The notes under the pieces are model-generated. The model searched no databases. It saw nothing but the letters and a program-made list of their open reading frames with translations, and had not been told where the DNA came from. Below are positions 23,046 through 34,142 of a stretch of DNA of 64,000 nt, piece after piece. The position numbers were made by a program, and so were the translations under genes. The first letter of the stretch is position 1. Each line of letters begins with the position of its first letter. The stretch covers positions 310,001 to 374,000 of the forward strand of contig JALIZF010001880.1 in assembly GCA_029948255.1 (NCBI GenBank), in the 5' to 3' direction. Source of the DNA: Telmatactis stephensoni (Eukaryota > Cnidaria > Anthozoa > Actiniaria > Isophelliidae).

Positions 23046-26000
23046 ATGGGAGGACAGCACTCCAAGTTTACTGAAGAAGAGCTTAAAGATTATCAGGTTT
23101 TTGCCCTCTTTTTATCGACTTTATAGCCTCGAATTGCTTGCTATATCTTGTAGGTACTTTTAGAGTATATTTTGATATATTTAATGTTAATTCTCGTTGA
23201 AATTTTGATCGTTTTAGGAGCTGACGTATTTCACACAAAAGGAAATTTTGCAGTAAGTAACTCGCTCTTTGCTGGATTCTCTGAACTCCAAAATGTAACC
23301 GAATAGTGTGGTTAAAATCAAATAGTCTATAACTTATTGGATATTTATGAGTAGTATTGTTAGAAAGATTGTATATGTATATAACTTATGTATAAGTTAA
23401 GTAAGTCGAAATTTACGACTTCATCACAAAATAAGTTAACAATCTTTCACATTGATCTCAGTTTTTATTTCGGTTTTTAATTTTACAATTTTAAATACGT
23501 CTCAAGATTAAAAAAAATCTTGAATACTTCGTGAACTAGATGGTCGTTATGGTATTTTATTTCAAGTCGATATTTTACGTCATCAAAATGTTACAAATAT
23601 CACGAAATTTGCATAAACCAAGGATTTGTGAAATTGTTTTTAGCTGCTTTGACATTATATTAAAAACAATCAGATTTGAAGTACTAATTTTAACTTTGTT
23701 GTGTTTCAGTTGCCACAAGCGCTTTGCTCAACTTGATCCTGATGCTGTTCGTCTCAACAAGAATGCAAAAATAAGTCAAAGAAAAATTTTAACAACTCTT
23801 CCAGAATTGAGAGTAAGAATAAATTATCATTTGTTTTGCACTTGGGGGAGAATATTCAGAGGTTTTTCCTTTGTTTAATCCACTCTGTGATTAAAAATTA
23901 CTTTTCAAATCCCTTCTTGGAACAAGGGGAAAAGTATTACCCCCAGCCCTCAGGATTTCCACATCTGCATTTCTGGATGAAAAAATGATTGCTATTTGGA
24001 AGGAAAAAACCTGTTTGAAAGCTGGCTTTGTATGTAAAGGTCATCATGCGCATGGCAGTTTTGCTTGCAAATTAAAGTATCACTGGCTTGTGAAAATGCA
24101 CATTGTGATGTCATTTTTTGTGCATGCTTAACTTGAAAAGTTGCCATGTAGCTTGCAGAAGTTTATCCTTCGCTGACAATGCTAAGGATGAGAAAGAAAC
24201 TTTGCATGCAGGGGATTGTTAAGGGTAATGCATATATATAGGCTATTAGTTGACTTGCCAGCTGATATGGATATTTTTGAGTCACGCTGTATGTTAATTG
24301 GTGAGCTTTTAGCCAAGCCAAAATATAAGTGAAGAGTAAAAATTCACAATAGTATTAGCAGGAGCTCGTTTCTCAAAAGACCGGATAACTTTACGGACCT
24401 GTTAACTTATTTGATTTATTTAGGTTAACGGGTCTGTAAAGTTATCGGGTCTTTTGAGAAACAGGCCCCAGGTAAGTCAATGAATGAATTATGTATTATA
24501 CAACTCAAGCAAAGACCTAAGCCAGTTTTGCTGTTTTTATCACAATTTTTAAACTTTATAATGTGCAGACATGATAACAGAAAGCCATTGTACACTATAG
24601 GACCAGCTGTCATACAGATATTCATATCCATCAATTTTTTCTAGGTAAATCCATTTAGAGACAGAATATGTAAAGTGTTTTCATCTTCTAAAGATGGAAA
24701 TTTAACATTTGAGGACTTTTTGGATATGATGTCTGTGTTCAGTGAAAATGTAAGTATTGTCCTGTATTTAGACAGTATGAGAGATAAACAATGTCTCTGA
24801 TACACAAGACATTTGGCTAAAATAGTTTTTGTGAGATAGGGAAAAGATCATTACATGTATTATGGAATATTATGGAATAACATGATTACAGCAGGAATTT
24901 CAAATGTTTTCACAGACAGCACCATAGTAATACCTTCATTTTCATCTAAGTGTGAACACATAACTTTAAAACATAATCCTTTAAAAGGATTTATAAGTCA
25001 AGACAATCAAAACATTAATAAATATTTTGGCCGGCTGCAAAAAAATGTTTTCAGTCAACCAGTTACAAAAAAATGCACAATTCTGTCTGTAGATTCAAGA
25101 AACCAAGTTGTAGAGCTTGTGAGAAGCTCCTCAATGAGAGATGTTAACAGAAATTTACAAATTCAGCAAATTTACCCATCAATAGCTTCAAACATTAGTG
25201 TTCCAGTTGACTAACCTTTTTTTGTTTGGGGAATTAATTAGAATATGTTTTAATGCGATGTACGTGATGCTTAGATGAAAATTAAAATGAGGGTACATGA
25301 ATGTTAATGGCACAGACAGTTTCTCTCTTGTAGAAAAACTGCTTCCATATGCAGTGTCTGCTGTTACAGGATTGTTTATGATTGCCAGCAAGTAATGGAA
25401 TATGTTTAGTGCATAGACTTTGTCAGAGAAACATAGCTTTAAACAACATGAAAATGCCTAGCAACATGACATTTCATTTTTGAACTAAAATTGTTACTTA
25501 ATTCAATCCTGAGTTGTTGTTTTTGTTGTTTTTCATATTCCACAGGGTCAAAGTAACAATTTTAGTTTGGAAATATACATTGTTAAAATCTAATGACATA
25601 CATTTTCTTTTTTCAGGCTCCAAAAAGTGTCAAAGTTGAATATGCATTTAGAATATATGGTATGAATATATTATTGCTCTTGAACGAATTCTTTTTGCTA
25701 TTTTAATTTTGACTCATTTTAATGTATAATTATTTTTACCATATTTCATAATTTTGGTTTTTAGATTTTAATGAGGATGATTACATTTGTGAAAATGATT
25801 TAAAAAAAGTGATTCAAAGACTTTGTGGGGACCAGCGACTGTCCAATGAGAATATGCAGGCATTGATTGAAAAGGTATGTCATCTGTAAACTGTTTTATA
25901 GAACATTTGGGGTACATGTACTGCTATGACAAGCAGGCCAAGACTGAAATTGAATATGATATTTAATCAAGAACTATCACAAATGTTTCTCAGTTCTTTA

Positions 26001-26532
26001 TCATTGACATTCCTTTGATTTGTGATTTAGATATTTGAAGAAGCAGATCTTGATGAAGACAACCAGTTATCATTTGCAGAGTTTGAACATGTCATCTCCA
26101 AAGCGCCTGACTTTGTCAAGTAAGTTAATAGCTCATGACTTTTTCAAGCAACAAGTTAGCTTTTAATTAACTCTAGGAATGGAACTAGATAAATCCATTT
26201 TATGGCAGTGTTTTGCCAATTCAGCATGACAAACCTCTCAAGGGTTGATCTGCCTTTATTTTGAAACTCATTGGTCAGGATTATTGTCATGATTCCTTTG
26301 GATACTCATGACAAGGAAAAATGAATCCTCTGAAGGTTTATCTCATGCTTGAGTTGGGTAAACATTGTAATGCATGTCTATTTCTTGGCCTGGTTGTTTG
26401 ATAGATTAGCATTAACCCAAGGATAAAAATAAACAAAACTATTCATTTTAAAGTCTTCTTAGAAAATAATTATTAAACTATTTTTTATCTTGATTTGTCT
26501 TTCTTTTTAGTTCTTTTAGAATCAGGATGTAA
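23046..26532 (+). CDS. CIB1: Calcium and integrin-binding protein 1-like
   Basis: Eight exons: 23046-23096, 23218-23252, 23710-23812, 24645-24749, 25617-25659, 25765-25874, 26031-26119, 26511-26532. The phases close to 558 bases and 185 residues; vertebrate CIBs are 187-191. CIB proteins are EF-hand adaptors that bind integrin alpha tails and kinases. The start MGGQHSKF carries an N-myristoylation glycine at residue 2. EF3 loop is D113-D124 ([12 protein letters not shown]) and the canonical EF4 loop is D155-E166 ([12 protein letters not shown]). [18 protein letters not shown] and KAPDFVNSFRIRM match the family. [12 protein letters not shown] and HVISKAPDF resemble CIB1 more than CIB2/3. Divergent from the coiled-coil gene. 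Confidence 0.92.
24363..24470. repeat. Small palindromic MITE
   Basis: CTCGTTTCTCAAAAGACCGG on the left is inverted at the right as CGGGTCTTTTGAGAAACAGG. Same family as 10580-10783. Lies in CIB1 intron 3. Confidence 0.75.
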
Positions 26533-26788
26533 AACACAGCACAGGTGAAGATCCATAGCATACATTGCATTATTAGTTGCTGCTCATCGAGACATAATCC
26601 CATTCATTTAATTAAAGTCTTGTTACAGACTTACAAATGTTAATATGTCTAATAGCTACAGTCAGGTACTAGCTAGATATCATAAAAGACACTCAGTCAC
26701 TTTGAAAGGCATATAAATAATAGATTTTGTATAGTTATTTAATATAATGTGTAGTTCCACAAAAAAGTCATACCCCCACCATGGAGGG

Positions 26789-27051
26789 AATTGCCCTATC
26801 GCATAATGACGTCACACCAAAACATTCTATTGTTTTGACACTAAGGATTATGGTCCCCAGAGGGGATCAGAGTGATTGCATATCAAATAGAATGCAGATG
26901 AGCAATCACTGATACATGATATATATCAAAACTCGATATATATCGAAGTTCTACTTCGAAAAGGAATATTAATAGGTCCCAATTTCCACTGTTTCTGAGC
27001 ATCTATCCCCAATGTAAACAAACTGTGACGTCATTATGCGATAGGGCAATT
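26789..27051. repeat. MITE in the CIB1 3' region
   Basis: Inverted ends AATTGCCCTATCGCATAATG and its complement, with TGACGTCA just inside each end; about 263 bp. It falls between the CIB1 stop (26532) and the first candidate polyA signal (27308), so it may be part of the CIB1 3' UTR. Confidence 0.75.
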
Positions 27052-27307
27052 GCAAATCTGTAGGGAAGAGGGTCAGAGAAAGAACCAAACTACAGAGTTT
27101 GTATGGAAGAAAAATGGAAGTTCCAGAGGATAGAGGAGACCATTTGCAAAATAATTCACTCTGTGAAGGGGATGTGAGTATTTTCTGGAGCTACACAATC
27201 CTCACTTGGGTTTGTAAATTTGTATTAAATTGATATTACATGTAGTCCATGTTGATCTTGGTAATATACATGTATAGTTTTGTATGATTTCATATAATTT
27301 GGCTATT

Positions 27308-27317
27308 AATAAATAAA
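27308..27317 (+). terminator. Candidate CIB1 polyA signals
   Basis: Two overlapping AATAAA hexamers, about 780 bases past the stop. Nothing closer is convincing. Confidence 0.4.
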
Positions 27318-27637
27318 GTATTATCAATTATATTCTGTTTTATTTTCTGTAATAATAACTTAATTTTCTTAATAGAAGCCCATAGCTGTTTTTAATGATT
27401 CATTTTTCAAAAAATAAAAAAACTCGTAAGAAAAGAAGAAAGAAAGAAAGGAATGAAAAAAGGAGGAAAAAAAAATTGTGTTAATGCCATCCTGGTTGGG
27501 GTGGGTCAGATGTCAGTAACATTTTACAGACTGCATTTATAAATACCTACCCAATCACGTATTTCAACTGCAAAACACAATGCAAAATTCCTTTGAAAAC
27601 ACAAAGTTTTATGGAACAACAATCTTTCACAGAACCA

Positions 27638-28332
27638 AGAGAGCATTAATAAGAGAGGGAAACTTGTTACTGGGACGCGCGCCGTGATGATTCCCATCTG
27701 TGCTATTTTTAGTAATCGGATGCAGTTTAATTTTCTTCTTGCCCTACTCCCGTGCGTCGAAAATTTGAACGAGTGGAATTTGGCGATTTGAGCTCATAAA
27801 ATCACTCAATCGATATCAAATTTATTCCAAATTCCAGGAAAATGCCATAGGATATCCTATTAGTAACATACATCAAAAAGTTATAGAAAGAAACGAGTTT
27901 TTCTCATCTAAATGAGCGAATTTTTTTAAATAAACGTAAGCGCGCGCTCGATGACGTGTGATGCGCCAGTAACGCGCGCATTTTCGCTAAAATTTTCTTA
28001 TTCAAAAAGCGAACAAAATCCTCGACGTTTTTGTCTTTTTTTCCGTCAAAATCGTTACTTTGTAATCAGAAAGTACACACTTTTGATACTAGACAATATG
28101 AACAAAGCAAAACTAAGAAAACTTTGTTTTTAACGCTGTTTTTGAAAACTCAAATTTGCACTAAACGAATCTCTGGGTCCGGAAGTATCAAATCGTGACG
28201 CACGGGAGTAGGGTAAGACGAAGATTAAACTGCATCCGGTTACTAAAAATATATAGCACAGATGGGAATCATCACGGCGCGCGCCCCATTAACAAGTTTC
28301 CCTCTCTTATTTAATAAATAATATGCTCTCTT
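27638..28332. mobile_element. Nested element with inverted ends, about 695 bp
   Basis: Ends AAGAGAGCATTAATAAGAGA and its complement. The terminal repeats extend about 130 bases and include GCGCGCCGTGATGATTCCCA and ACTCCCGTGCGTC. Inserted in the terminal array of composite copy 2. Confidence 0.75.
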
Positions 28333-28434
28333 GACAGAACACAATAAAGTCTCGTGGAACACAACAAGCTTTCACTGAACACAACAAAGTTTCGTGGAAC
28401 ACAACAATCTCTCACAGAACACAACAAGGTTTCA

Positions 28435-28470
28435 CCAAGAGACCATAATACTAGTATTATGGTCTCTTGG
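28435..28470. repeat. Perfect 36-bp palindrome
   Basis: CCAAGAGACCATAATACT is followed directly by its exact complement, with no spacer. It interrupts the terminal array of composite copy 2, where the other copy has none. Confidence 0.9.
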
Positions 28471-28974
28471 TTTCACAGTACACAAGTCTTTCACAAGCAA
28501 CTAAAATCTTTCACGGGGCAACACTCTTTCACAAGCACAGCTGCCACAGGCTTACCAGTCTGATTATCTGTGGATTATGTCTAGTAGTACGGTCATTTCC
28601 AGGTTGAAAGCCAAATATACCCTGTTAGAAATGCTCTCAAAATGACTGATGTTTTCAAACATCATGGCAAATATTGAGTTCAAAAATAAAGATTAATGCT
28701 TATTTAAGTCTCGGAACTCAGGGATAGTTTGTTACCTCTTTCCCTCATCCCTCTCCTCCCCTCACCCCTATTTGTGTGTTCAAATGGAACGTTCTGGTGT
28801 ACGTCGATCAGATGGCACATACAGCACAATCAGAGAACAGTGAAAACTATAGCCTGGTTTTCACTATCGAAGCAAGACAACGCCAAGCTCGTGTTTTCAC
28901 TTGTAAAAGTAGCGACGCAAGCATAAACGCTAGCGCAAAAGAACGGAAGGATATATTTTTCTTGCGCGGGCTTG

Positions 28975-29190
28975 CGTCGTCTTGCGTCGTCTTTCGCTGT
29001 CTTTCGTCGTCTTGCGTTGTCTTGCTTCGTCTTGCGTCGTCTTTCGTTGTCTTGTGTTGTCTTGCGTCATCTTGCTTCGTCTTGCGTTGTCTTGCGTCGT
29101 CTTGCATGCGTTGTGTTGATTCATCGTGTGTGGTCTTGCGTGGTTTTCCGTTGTCTTGCGTCGTCCTCTGTTGTCTTGCGTCGTTAGCGT
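28975..29190 (-). repeat. GACGCAAG tandem array of copy 2
   Basis: Inverted counterpart of 6832-7125, read as CTTGCGTCGTCTTGCG units on plus. Confidence 0.8.
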
Positions 29191-31885
29191 GAACCAGGCA
29201 TTATGTCGTGTTTTATCCCATACCATAGGAAATGCAGCAAATCAGAAAGCAGGAAAGCCGTTGTATATTCGGCGGTATTCAACTGTCTCTTCCCATGAGA
29301 TATTGCCATTATTTGATGTATTTTCTATGGTGTGGGCTTAGTGTAGGATAAAATAATTGTATGTATTTGCTACCTGACGCATAAAATCAAATCAAAGCGA
29401 TTTGAATTCATGCTACGGGGACAAATTCTAATGTAAGTCAGGAATTTTGTAAGAAATGGTTTCCAATTTTATTATTCAAATAGGTATTTAAAAGTAAAAA
29501 TATTATCACTTGCGAGAAAAAAAGTCCTGATATTCGAAAAAAAAAAATAGGAAAAAACATCCAGACATTCGAAAAAAGAAAAGGAAAAAAGGAAAAAAAG
29601 AAAGAAATTTGTAATGTCTAGGAAATGCACCTCACAGAAACAATGCAGTGAGATATATGAATAATTATAATTAAAAATAAAAAATGAAAATGAAATTTAT
29701 CAGAAAAAAATATTAAAAACACCAAACATTTAAAAACAAGTTCAAAAAGATGTAATTTTAAGTAAAGCTTGGGAAAGAAACGGAAAAAATGAAGAAAAAA
29801 AGAAGTCAGAAAAGAATCCGGCGTCGACGAGGATCGAACCTGTAACCCCTTAAAGAGCACCCCCGGAAATGAAATAACAGACTGAATGAATAATTGTAAA
29901 AAGAAAAAAAGAAAATGAAATTTTGGGACGATTCTCCCGAGACATTCTGAGAAGCTGAGACATCGAATCGACTTACGTTATGGATGAAGATTTCGGCCCC
30001 ATCCACGCTATCCCGGTGCTACATATTACAGTTATCTTAGCCCGAAGGCCAGGGAGGGAGACGATATCCGGACCCTAATCCATACCTTTAGATATCACCT
30101 TAGACCGCTGCGCTACCTAGACACTTAATAAATTTAATGACTAATCGGGGTAGTCTATTCGGCGAAGTTTCATTGTAATGCTAATACTCCCCAGGGAAAG
30201 AAATGAACCAAGCAGAGTCCAGCTATCAAAAAATAGCTGTTTTGTAAATAAATAGAAAGAGAAAATAAAAGAATAAGTTTTCAGGAACATGGAGCTTGTC
30301 TGCATTGTTTTACTCCATGGATTTGTCCCAATTCCCCAGGGAGATAGAAGAACCAATCAAACTCTAGTCGATTGAAGAGGAATCAATAAATTTCCATGAT
30401 TATTTTAAGTACAGCAACAAGCTTCAAGCCGTTACGTACACTATTACTTATGGATTTTTATTTCCGTTCCAAAGTGAAATGATCGGCCTCACTGAAGATG
30501 TTCAGTTGGAATCCACGTTTCTTATTTCAGGAATATCCCTAGAGCTAATCAGATTAAGACATCAGCAAAGGTAAGTTCTTTTATAAGTTAAGGTGATTTA
30601 AATTTGGATTGATACTTTTAGCTCATCGTTTTAAAACAAAGCTCGTAGTTGTTTACATATGTACACGTTTGTTCTTCAATATTAACACCAAATTTGTTAG
30701 TTACATGGTCGATTTGAGTTTAATTGTGTAAGTAGACGAGAAATTAAATTATAACTGATCTCGTCAAAATGTATTAGTCCCGAAAACTCCACAGAGAATC
30801 TCGCCTTAATGCAGAATGCCAAACTCGCGCAAGTTTATATAATGTCGTATTCAAAATATTGGGAAATACCATTTCTGCCTAGAAACTTAATAACACAAAA
30901 AAGTAAACCTTTTAAATCTTTCATAGTTCTTTCATTACATGATGAAATCTTTCAAGTCAGTTCACTGCTCTGCCTGACGAATTATCCTATACATAGTCTC
31001 ATGCGACCTGCGCTGGGGCTATTGTTAATGGGGCTTGTTGCTTAATTTGTTGAAAACCAGAACACAAGAAGTTATTTTCCCTGTAGCTTGTAACATTGTA
31101 CACAACATGCATCGTGCGTGTGTTTGACCCTGCAACAGGTGCGCGCAACAGTTAGAGAAGTAGAAACGAGTTCTTTTTCTGAAGCCATACCAACAGATCG
31201 CTCAACGTTTTGCGCAACAGCTACAGAAGTACAACCGAGCTTTTACTGGGGCATTGCGCGCGCCTGTTGCAGGGGTTAACACACGCTCTGTTGCGCGCAA
31301 CAGTGCAATAACCTTGGACTACTTAAATTGTTATGAGTTGGATTTTGGTATTTCAAACCTTAGTGGCTACCATTTCCAGAGCTAATGCACACATTCCAGA
31401 TGGCGCGGAGCTTCAGTAACGAAAATTTGGATAAATTTCGACGATTGTTTTCGTTCTTTTACTCAAGTAAGCATATGTCTGTTGTGGGCAGGGCCAGAGT
31501 TCAAACGTCGCCTGAACAAAAATTCTTACACATGTTCTAAAATGAAACACTAATCGTAGATAAAAACAGTTTTCTGATAAACGTCTTTAAAGTTGGTATG
31601 CTTTTTCCTTGTGCTTGTCTACTGACACCTATCGTTTCCTTGACAGCCTAGATATGAGCATAGTCTGGATTTTAACCTTCTTCTCTGGATGGACTGGATG
31701 GAGAAGGTGGAAATATGGCACTATGTATTCTAAATGATGCATTATTTTTAGCAAGCAGCGCTATTAAACGTTTGTTAGATAAAACGGTTTTCTGATTTAC
31801 ATCGTTAACGGATCCGACATAAAACTGACGTGGTTTTCGTTTTCGTGACAGCCTAGATATGAACATAGTTCGAATTTTAACCCTT

Positions 31886-32582
31886 CTCGAGTATATTAAG
31901 GCCTGGGTCAATCGCTAATTGTATAAATTTTGGATAAAAAAATATTTTGAAGACAAAGAACATCTAAATGAACGTTTTTCTTCTATAAGTTACTAAACTC
32001 GACGTCCTTAATTTTTTGAGGGTACTTTTAAGATGTCACGTGACCTGATGACGTCACAGTGATCAAATATTGTATTGTAAACTTCAAAGCAAAATGCGGT
32101 CGTGGGTATAACCCCAGTCTCGAAAGTAACCATGCTTAACTATGAGCCTTAATGTGCTTCCAAATAAACAACCCGGAAAACCTGACTACAGTTTTTCTTT
32201 AGTGAGATAAAGCCCAAAACAGGTCACGTGACTTTTACTTATTTTTTAAAAAAATGGAAAAACTCAACAATGTAAAGTGGATGACAAGTTTTTCGGGCTG
32301 TATGTTGTGAAGCACATCCAGGCTCACAGTTAAGCATGGTTACTTTGAAGTCTTTAGTAATACCCGCGACCGCATTTTGCTTTGAAGTTTACTACACAAT
32401 ATTTGATCACTGTGACGTCATCAGGTCACGTGACATCATAAACGTACCCTCAAAAAATTAAGGACGTCGAGTTTAGTAACTTATTGAGGAAAAAAGTTGA
32501 TTTAGATGTTCGATGTCTTCAAAATAATTTTTATCCGAATTTTAAGTAATTAACGATTGACCCAGGCCTTAATATACTCGAG
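31886..32582. mobile_element. Nested foldback element, about 697 bp
   Basis: Ends CTCGAGTATATTAAGGCCTG and its complement. The arms are near-complementary along almost the whole length (for example CACGTGACCTGATGACGTCA in the left arm, inverted at about 32.4 kb). Lies in the extra DNA of composite copy 2. Confidence 0.8.
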
Positions 32583-32692
32583 TTTTCGATCTCTGAATTG
32601 GAGAAGGTTGAAATCCGAGTACCATGTATTATAATTGCTGCATTATTTCTTTAGCAAGCGGCGTTATTAAACGTTTGATTAACTTATGAGAA

Positions 32693-32699
<7 letters not shown>

Positions 32700-32723
<24 letters not shown>

Positions 32724-33036
32724 AACTGTTTATTTAAGTGTCCTAGTCTTCTAGCGCTCGCACACTAATTGGGGGACACTATACTCTCACACTCACTACC
32801 TCTACCTTGAATATTTTGCAAATAATCACTCGACTCACCAGTTCATTTTTGATGGAGGGAGGAAAACCGGAGGACCCGGAGAAAAACCCTCGTGGCAAGG
32901 GACAGAGAACTAACCACATCTAACAAACTCTACTCACATGTGGATATCCACAGGGCTCGAACCAGTGACCCGACCCGTTGGGACCACAGCGGTGAGAGGC
33001 AAGCGGTCTAACCACTCGGCCACCCTTGCTTCCCAT
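32700..33036 (-). mobile_element. tRNA-derived SINE, family A (copy 2)
   Basis: Inverted copy of 15562-15870. The B-box complement (GGGCTCGAACC) is at 32953-32963 and the A-box complement near 33008-33023. The 3' tail is an (ATTT)n run at 32693-32727. It splits composite copy 2 between TATTA and TCTCAT, seen joined in copy 1 near 4270. Confidence 0.75.
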
Positions 33037-33312
33037 AATAATACAATTAGCATTGTTTTTCGTCCACTTTGAAGCTCCATGTCCACGGTCCTGAAAAATG
33101 TTCAACCAAAACGACATTAATATAAGAATCTGAAAGAAATCTCTCATCCTCATCATAACTAATAACTAATTAGTTGCTTGTGAAAGACTTATGTACTGTA
33201 AAACATTGTTGGGTCTTGTTGTGTTCTGTGAAAGATTGTTGTGTTCCACGAAACTTTGTTGTGTTTTCAAAGCCCAATTTTGCATTGTGTTTTGCCACTT
33301 TGGGCCACCGTA

Positions 33313-34142
33313 CAAAAGTGCTCTAGTCGGCTACAATTTTTTTATTGGCCATTTATTCATCCTTTTTTCATTTCTTTTTCTCGATGACTCATTCAGACCT
33401 TCTTTGATCATTCATATAAATTAAATTTTATTGGTCATTCATTCAGACCCACTTCACCACTTTCTTTTTCTCAGTCTTCATTTAATATGGCTTTCTTTAT
33501 CGTTCATTCAAACTTTCAAAAAATATTGGTCATTCACTCAGATGTTCTAATTTTAATTAAAATCATTTGTTCATGCTTTCTTTTGACTATTCGTTCGTTC
33601 ATTCATTCAATATTCTATTGAATTCATTGTGCTTGCAAATTTTTAAAATCCTGGATATGCATCTATCTAAATCTCTCAAATTCCATATTTGTAAATTGAG
33701 AAAATGTTTATTGCAGTTGTGTTCCTGTCTTATTTTCTATTCCTTGTAAAATATGTTCTGATTTATAATTGAAATGTTATTTCAAAAATCGTTAATTTTG
33801 AGGCATATGAGTTCAGTTCTTTTATTGGCTACTTTGATGAGTTCTACCTCTGAGAAAACGATGACGTCATTTTCCCGCCAAAAATCGTATATTTGAAATA
33901 ACGAGTAAGAACAAAATTTTCACTTTTTAGAGCTATTTACTTGTACAAGATGAAATTCATTTCATATTAACTTCAAAAGTTAGATATAATACAAAAGCGC
34001 GGATTTAGGGGTTCTCTGTAGCCAATATGTTGTGGGGTTCCTCTGTTCGTGCTATCAACTAGGAACTGGAAACTAAAAAATAGTCACATGCTAATCACGG
34101 GCGGAAAAAGTTTTTGAGCAAAGAGAACATTTCAGCAGCAAC
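33313..34142. other. Intergenic DNA before the 26-29-p gene
   Basis: Diverged ATTCATTCA-type low-complexity repeats (33.35-33.62 kb), and a lone GATGACGTCATTTTCCCGCC motif near 33860 that also occurs in the foldback at 35658-36322. No coding exon or clear TATA box seen. Confidence 0.4.

Larger units (their letters stand above)
27571..33312 (-). mobile_element. Composite element, copy 2 (inverted, interrupted)
   Basis: Same content as 3881-7794 in reverse order. Terminal repeat and 38-bp array at 33185-33312, the GCGCGCAACAG region at 31.1-31.4 kb, the tRNA-like boxes at 29.83-30.12 kb, the GACGCAAG array at 28.97-29.19 kb, and the other terminal array at 27.57-28.56 kb. The left end is truncated, lacking the outer TACGGTGG part. 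It is lengthened by later insertions: a foldback (27638-28332), extra DNA with a second foldback (about 31.55-32.69 kb) and a SINE (32700-33036). Confidence 0.72.

Noticed and set aside
24855..25214. 119-codon frame on plus within CIB1 intron 4
   Set aside because: It lies between exons that join perfectly in the CIB1 model, has no splice partners, and begins next to a diverged MITE fragment.
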